DNA from: Brienomyrus brachyistius
Lineage: Eukaryota > Chordata > Actinopteri > Osteoglossiformes > Mormyridae
Direction of reading: 5' to 3'
NCBI RefSeq assembly: GCF_023856365.1
Contig: NC_064538.1
Location: forward strand, 12,556,435 to 12,620,434
Length of the DNA stretch: 64,000 nucleotides
Part shown: piece after piece, positions 63,986-64,000 of the stretch
Layout: the number at the start of each line of letters is the position of its first letter
Position numbering within the stretch: position 1 is the stretch's first letter
Program-made: the position numbers and the translations under genes
The notes under the pieces: generated by a model
Seen by the model: the letters and a program-made list of their open reading frames with translations, nothing else
Database searches by the model: none
What the model was told of the DNA's origin: nothing

Positions 63986-64000
63986 ACGTGCATACACATG

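Overview
The window is nuclear DNA from a ray-finned (teleost-type) fish. Genes are split by GT-AG introns. The intergenic and intronic DNA carries V-SINE-type retroposons with (GGATG)n tails, short hAT and Tc1-like DNA transposon remnants and many (CA)n/(TA)n microsatellites. I see no viral, bacterial or CRISPR content. The species cannot be named from the sequence alone.

Six genes are supported, all rebuilt exon by exon with reading frames that join correctly. Left to right: (1) the 3' six exons of cdk20, a CDK-family kinase, + strand, 56-4995, with its 5' end outside the window; (2) gata1, the erythroid zinc-finger transcription factor, + strand, 13965-16109; (3) hdac6, the tandem-domain cytoplasmic deacetylase with a ZnF-UBP, + strand, 27 coding exons, 23606-35363, with a CRE-containing putative promoter near 22.5 kb; (4) a four-membrane-segment LHFPL-family gene, + strand, 38432-39708; (5) pcsk1n (proSAAS), - strand, 43952-51243; (6) prickle3, a PET/LIM planar polarity protein, - strand, 56929-63210, with its 5' end outside the window. 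One tRNA-Lys(UUU) gene lies at 52426-52498 on the - strand.

The set gata1-hdac6-pcsk1n-prickle3 matches the gene neighbourhood of human Xp11.23, so the middle and right of the window are an ancient conserved linkage block. The cdk20 and LHFPL genes are additional neighbours in this fish. The genes do not form a common pathway; their linkage looks inherited rather than functional.

The spaces between genes hold mobile-element remnants, minisatellites and microsatellites. The most notable are hAT-type MITEs with an exact 8-bp target duplication, a MITE interrupted by a SINE with an 11-bp duplication, a degenerate ~160-bp tandem array at 54.5-55.0 kb, and a 58-bp minisatellite in a prickle3 intron. 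I found no wholly new system. The best leads are an extended C-terminus of fish proSAAS with extra predicted processing sites, in-frame alternative acceptors before the GATA1 N-finger, a GC-AG intron in hdac6, and a possible hdac6 read-through isoform lacking the ubiquitin-binding finger.
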